Part shown: positions 6,142 through 7,746 of the stretch, in pieces
How the letters are laid out: each line of letters begins with the position of its first letter
Numbering within the stretch: position 1 is the stretch's first letter
Assembly: GCA_002170825.1 (NCBI GenBank)
Contig: NHIA01000001.1
Coordinates: 1 to 7,746, forward strand
Direction: 5' to 3'
Length of the DNA stretch: 7,746 nucleotides
Source: Cyanobacteria bacterium TMED177
GTDB lineage: Bacteria; Cyanobacteriota; Cyanobacteriia; PCC-6307; Cyanobiaceae
Made by a program: the position numbers and the translations under genes
The notes under the pieces: generated by a model
Told to the model about the DNA's origin: nothing
Seen by the model: only the letters and a program-made list of their open reading frames with translations
The model's database searches: none

Positions 6142-7005
6142 GTGCCCGCCCCATCTCCACCGCCGGATCCCCGTGATCTGCCGCGTCTGTTCAAAAGCCG
6201 AGCTGAGCTCAATGCCCTGCTGCAGCAGGAGTTTCCTGAGGCCCAGGGTGAGCTCAGTCCGATCCGAGGTGGGCGCAAGGCCGCCGAGGTGAAGCTCAGC
6301 AAGGTGGATCCCGCCCGCTATGCCCGCAGCCGCAACCACCTCAGCGGCGCGGTCACCGGACTATCGCCTTACATCCGTCATGGGGTGTTCAGCCTGGCGG
6401 AGGTGCGTAATGCCGTCTTCCGTCGCATCAGCCGCCGTGATGACGGCACCAAATTGATCAACGAACTGGGTTGGCGCGATTTCTGGCAGCGCATGTGGCA
6501 GGACCTCGGTGATGGAATCCAGCAGGACCAGGAGGAGCACAAAACCGGTCATGACGCCGGCAGCTATGCGCCTGAGTTGCCCCAGGACGTGCGGGACGGC
6601 AGCACGGGTCTGGCCTGCATGGATGGATTCCGCGATGAGCTGGTCAGCACCGGCTGGCTGCATAACCACGCCCGCATGTGGCTGGCGGCCTATCTGGTGC
6701 ACTGGCGACGGGTGCACTGGCGAGCTGGGGCTGACTGGTTTCTCGAGCATCTGCTCGATGGTGACCCCGCCAGCAACCACCTCAGCTGGCAGTGGGTGGC
6801 CAGCTGCTTCAGTCACAAGCCTTACTTCTTCAACCGCGACAACCTTGAGCGCTATAGCAATGGCCGCTTCTGCAGGGACTGCGCCAGTGCCGGCCAGTGC
6901 CCCTTTGAAGGCAGCTACGACGCCTTGGAGGACCAGTTGTTTGCCGTGAGTGCGCCGGTGCGTGATGTGCCGGCCCGGGGCAGGGCTCAGCGGAGGCGCC
7001 GCTGA
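6142..7005 (+). CDS. Stand-alone photolyase/cryptochrome FAD-binding (catalytic) domain protein
   Basis: 287-aa protein matching only the C-terminal, helical FAD-binding half of DNA photolyases. Visible blocks are TGLSPYIRHG (72-81), NELGWRDF (107-114), STGLACMDGFRDEL (154-167), GWLHNHARM (171-179) and DGDPASNHLSWQWVAS (206-221). Compared with E. coli photolyase recalled from memory, lesion-contact residues E274, W277 and W384 correspond to E108, W111 and W218. Flavin-N5 Asn378 corresponds to N212, and electron-transfer W382 and W359 to W216 and W193. W306 has no Trp counterpart (Gly140 in an ungapped match). The C-terminal part holds C244-x2-C-x5-C253 followed by PF. The N-terminal alpha/beta domain is missing here but seems to be encoded by the next gene. 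The start is uncertain: GTG 6142 is preferred because only low-complexity Pro-rich sequence precedes the domain and it clears the fabI start; GTG 6079 is possible. No good RBS is seen for either. Confidence 0.88.
   Translation: MPAPSPPPDPRDLPRLFKSRAELNALLQQEFPEAQGELSPIRGGRKAAEVKLSKVDPARYARSRNHLSGAVTGLSPYIRHGVFSLAEVRNAVFRRISRRDDGTKLINELGWRDFWQRMWQDLGDGIQQDQEEHKTGHDAGSYAPELPQDVRDGSTGLACMDGFRDELVSTGWLHNHARMWLAAYLVHWRRVHWRAGADWFLEHLLDGDPASNHLSWQWVASCFSHKPYFFNRDNLERYSNGRFCRDCASAGQCPFEGSYDALEDQLFAVSAPVRDVPARGRAQRRRR
6992..6996 (+). promoter_or_regulatory. Strong ribosome binding site for the second photolyase-half gene
   Basis: GGAGG with 8 nt to the ATG at 7005, inside the last codons of the first gene. 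It supports independent but coupled initiation of the second gene and shows that the two halves are made as separate proteins. Confidence 0.75.
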
Positions 7006-7442
7006 TGGATCTCAGCAATCCGATCGTCTGGGTGCACGAGGAGGCCCTTGGCCCAGCCAACCCAGCCCTGGAGGACTGCCCCCAGGCCCCGGCGTTGTTT
7101 GTGTTTGATGATGACTGGATCAAGGCGCAGAGCATCAGCCGTAAACGCCTTGGATTCCTCTATGAGTGTGCCCTAGAGCTGCCGCTGACCCTGCGCCGTG
7201 GTGATGTGGTGGCGGAGGTTCTCGCTTTTGCCAAGCGCTGCGACGCCGATGGTGTGGTCACCAGCGGTGCGGTGGATCCGAGGCTGAACCGCTACGCCTC
7301 GCGCATCAACCGTGAGTTGCCCCTATGGATCCTCGATGGTGATCCCTTTGTCGAATTGCCACGGCCGCCACGGCTGGGACGGTTCAGTCGCTACTGGCGA
7401 GAAGCAGAAGCAGTGGTCTGGGAGGACTTCAGGGGGTCGTAG
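7005..7442 (+). CDS. Photolyase N-terminal alpha/beta-domain-like protein
   Basis: 145-aa protein resembling the N-terminal alpha/beta (Rossmann-like) domain of DNA photolyases, which normally precedes the FAD domain and may hold an antenna pigment. PIVWVHEEALGPANPAL (6-22) matches the layout of the family opening VWFRRDLRL-DNPAL. LFVFDDDWI (31-39) matches the second strand V-F-V-F-D. SRKRLGFLYECALELPLTLRRGD (positions 45-67) matches the R-x-x-F-L...L...L...L...G helix, and AEVLAFAKRCDADGVVTS (70-87) plus DPRLNRYASRIN (91-102) match the next strand-helix units. The usual R-R-D-L-R-L charge pattern is lost (HEEALG). The ATG overlaps the upstream TGA by one base (TGATG) and has a strong GGAGG. 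It most likely works as a partner of the upstream FAD domain. It could alternatively be a flavoprotein-like domain with a separate role. Confidence 0.72.
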   Translation: MDLSNPIVWVHEEALGPANPALEDCPQAPALFVFDDDWIKAQSISRKRLGFLYECALELPLTLRRGDVVAEVLAFAKRCDADGVVTSGAVDPRLNRYASRINRELPLWILDGDPFVELPRPPRLGRFSRYWREAEAVVWEDFRGS

Positions 7443-7746
7443 CCGGTTCACCTTGCAGCATCTGTCGCTCTTCGCGGCGCAGGGCACTTGTATCGGGCAG
7501 CAGGTCAGCCCGATCCAGTGGTGGTAACGGTTCGATCACCACCTCACTCTCCTGAGTCGGTGGTTCCACCCACTGGAAGCTTGCTTTCGGGGCTCGGGCG
7601 TTGCAAAGCGCTTCGCTTTCGCTGCGCAGCAGCTGCTGGACCCGCTTGTTGCGAACCACCTGGAAAAATTCCTCGCGGCTGGCCAGGCCTGAGCTGAACG
7701 GTGCGGAACCATTGCCGTTGAACAGCCTTGCGGGGTCAGCATTCCA
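7429..7746 (-). CDS. Unrecognised protein, C-terminal part (5' end beyond the window)
   Basis: The minus-strand frame is open from the window edge to a TGA at 7429-7431, giving 105 residues. The visible start reads WNADPARLFNGNGSAPF, followed by a helix-like SREEFFQVVRNKRVQQLLR (window residues 24-42), then an acidic, Pro-rich tail with EPLPPLD and ending QGEPATTP. The basic/aromatic helix followed by a disordered tail looks like a genuine C-terminus rather than a shadow frame, but I recognise no family. It overlaps the end of the convergent photolyase-half gene by 14 bp. A GTG at 7659 is present, but the frame continues upstream with coding-like composition, so a partial longer gene is preferred. 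Confidence 0.5.
   Translation of the reverse strand, partial: WNADPARLFNGNGSAPFSSGLASREEFFQVVRNKRVQQLLRSESEALCNARAPKASFQWVEPPTQESEVVIEPLPPLDRADLLPDTSALRREERQMLQGEPATTP

Noticed and set aside
6061..6339. Upstream extension of fabI to 6339
   Set aside because: It would overlap the conserved start of the photolyase FAD domain on the other strand. FabI normally begins at the ATG at 6060, which has its own AGGA site.
7605..7619. AAAGCG / CGCTTT inverted repeat
   Set aside because: A 6-bp stem inside a probable coding region; expected by chance.
1..7746. Search by eye for CRISPR repeats, insertion-sequence ends, tRNA or rRNA
   Set aside because: No direct repeat series, terminal inverted repeats with a transposase, or tRNA-like cloverleaf was found; the window is almost fully occupied by protein genes.

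Overview
The window looks like a piece of a high-GC picocyanobacterial chromosome (marine or brackish Synechococcus / Cyanobium type). This is inferred from strong GC bias at third codon positions, tight gene packing, a carotenoid oxygenase close in size and histidine layout to the cyanobacterial apocarotenoid enzymes, a HIP1 octamer, and the protein sequences themselves. No mobile element, CRISPR array, tRNA or rRNA is visible.

Left part, plus strand (1-2062): the C-terminal end of an FAD-dependent amine oxidase of the sarcosine / N-methyltryptophan oxidase family overlaps by 17 bp the start of a BCCT-family (betaine/choline/carnitine) transporter. The pair suggests import and oxidation of an N-methylated compound. 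Both proteins depart from their families at known functional positions: the covalent-flavin Cys is Ser, and the transporter's aromatic box is altered.

Middle part, minus strand (6060 down to 2081): a close-packed run in the order fabI (enoyl-ACP reductase), a small hydrophobic ORF, an unrecognised 139-aa protein, hisB (imidazoleglycerol-phosphate dehydratase), a YCII-domain protein and a carotenoid oxygenase. Gaps are 0 to 40 bp, so much of it could be one transcript. A perfect 14-bp hairpin separates the convergent transporter and carotenoid oxygenase genes and includes the latter's stop codon.

Right part, plus strand (6142-7442): divergent from fabI across 81 bp lie two translationally coupled genes. 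The first encodes a stand-alone photolyase/cryptochrome FAD-binding (catalytic) domain. The second encodes what looks like the N-terminal alpha/beta photolyase domain. Together they resemble a photolyase split into two polypeptides with the domain order reversed. The catalytic half keeps the flavin and lesion-contact residues but lacks the distal tryptophan of the electron-transfer chain. It also carries a cysteine pattern reminiscent of iron-sulfur photolyases. This is the most interesting item in the window.

The last 318 bases hold the C-terminal end of an unrecognised minus-strand gene that overlaps the end of the photolyase operon by 14 bp.
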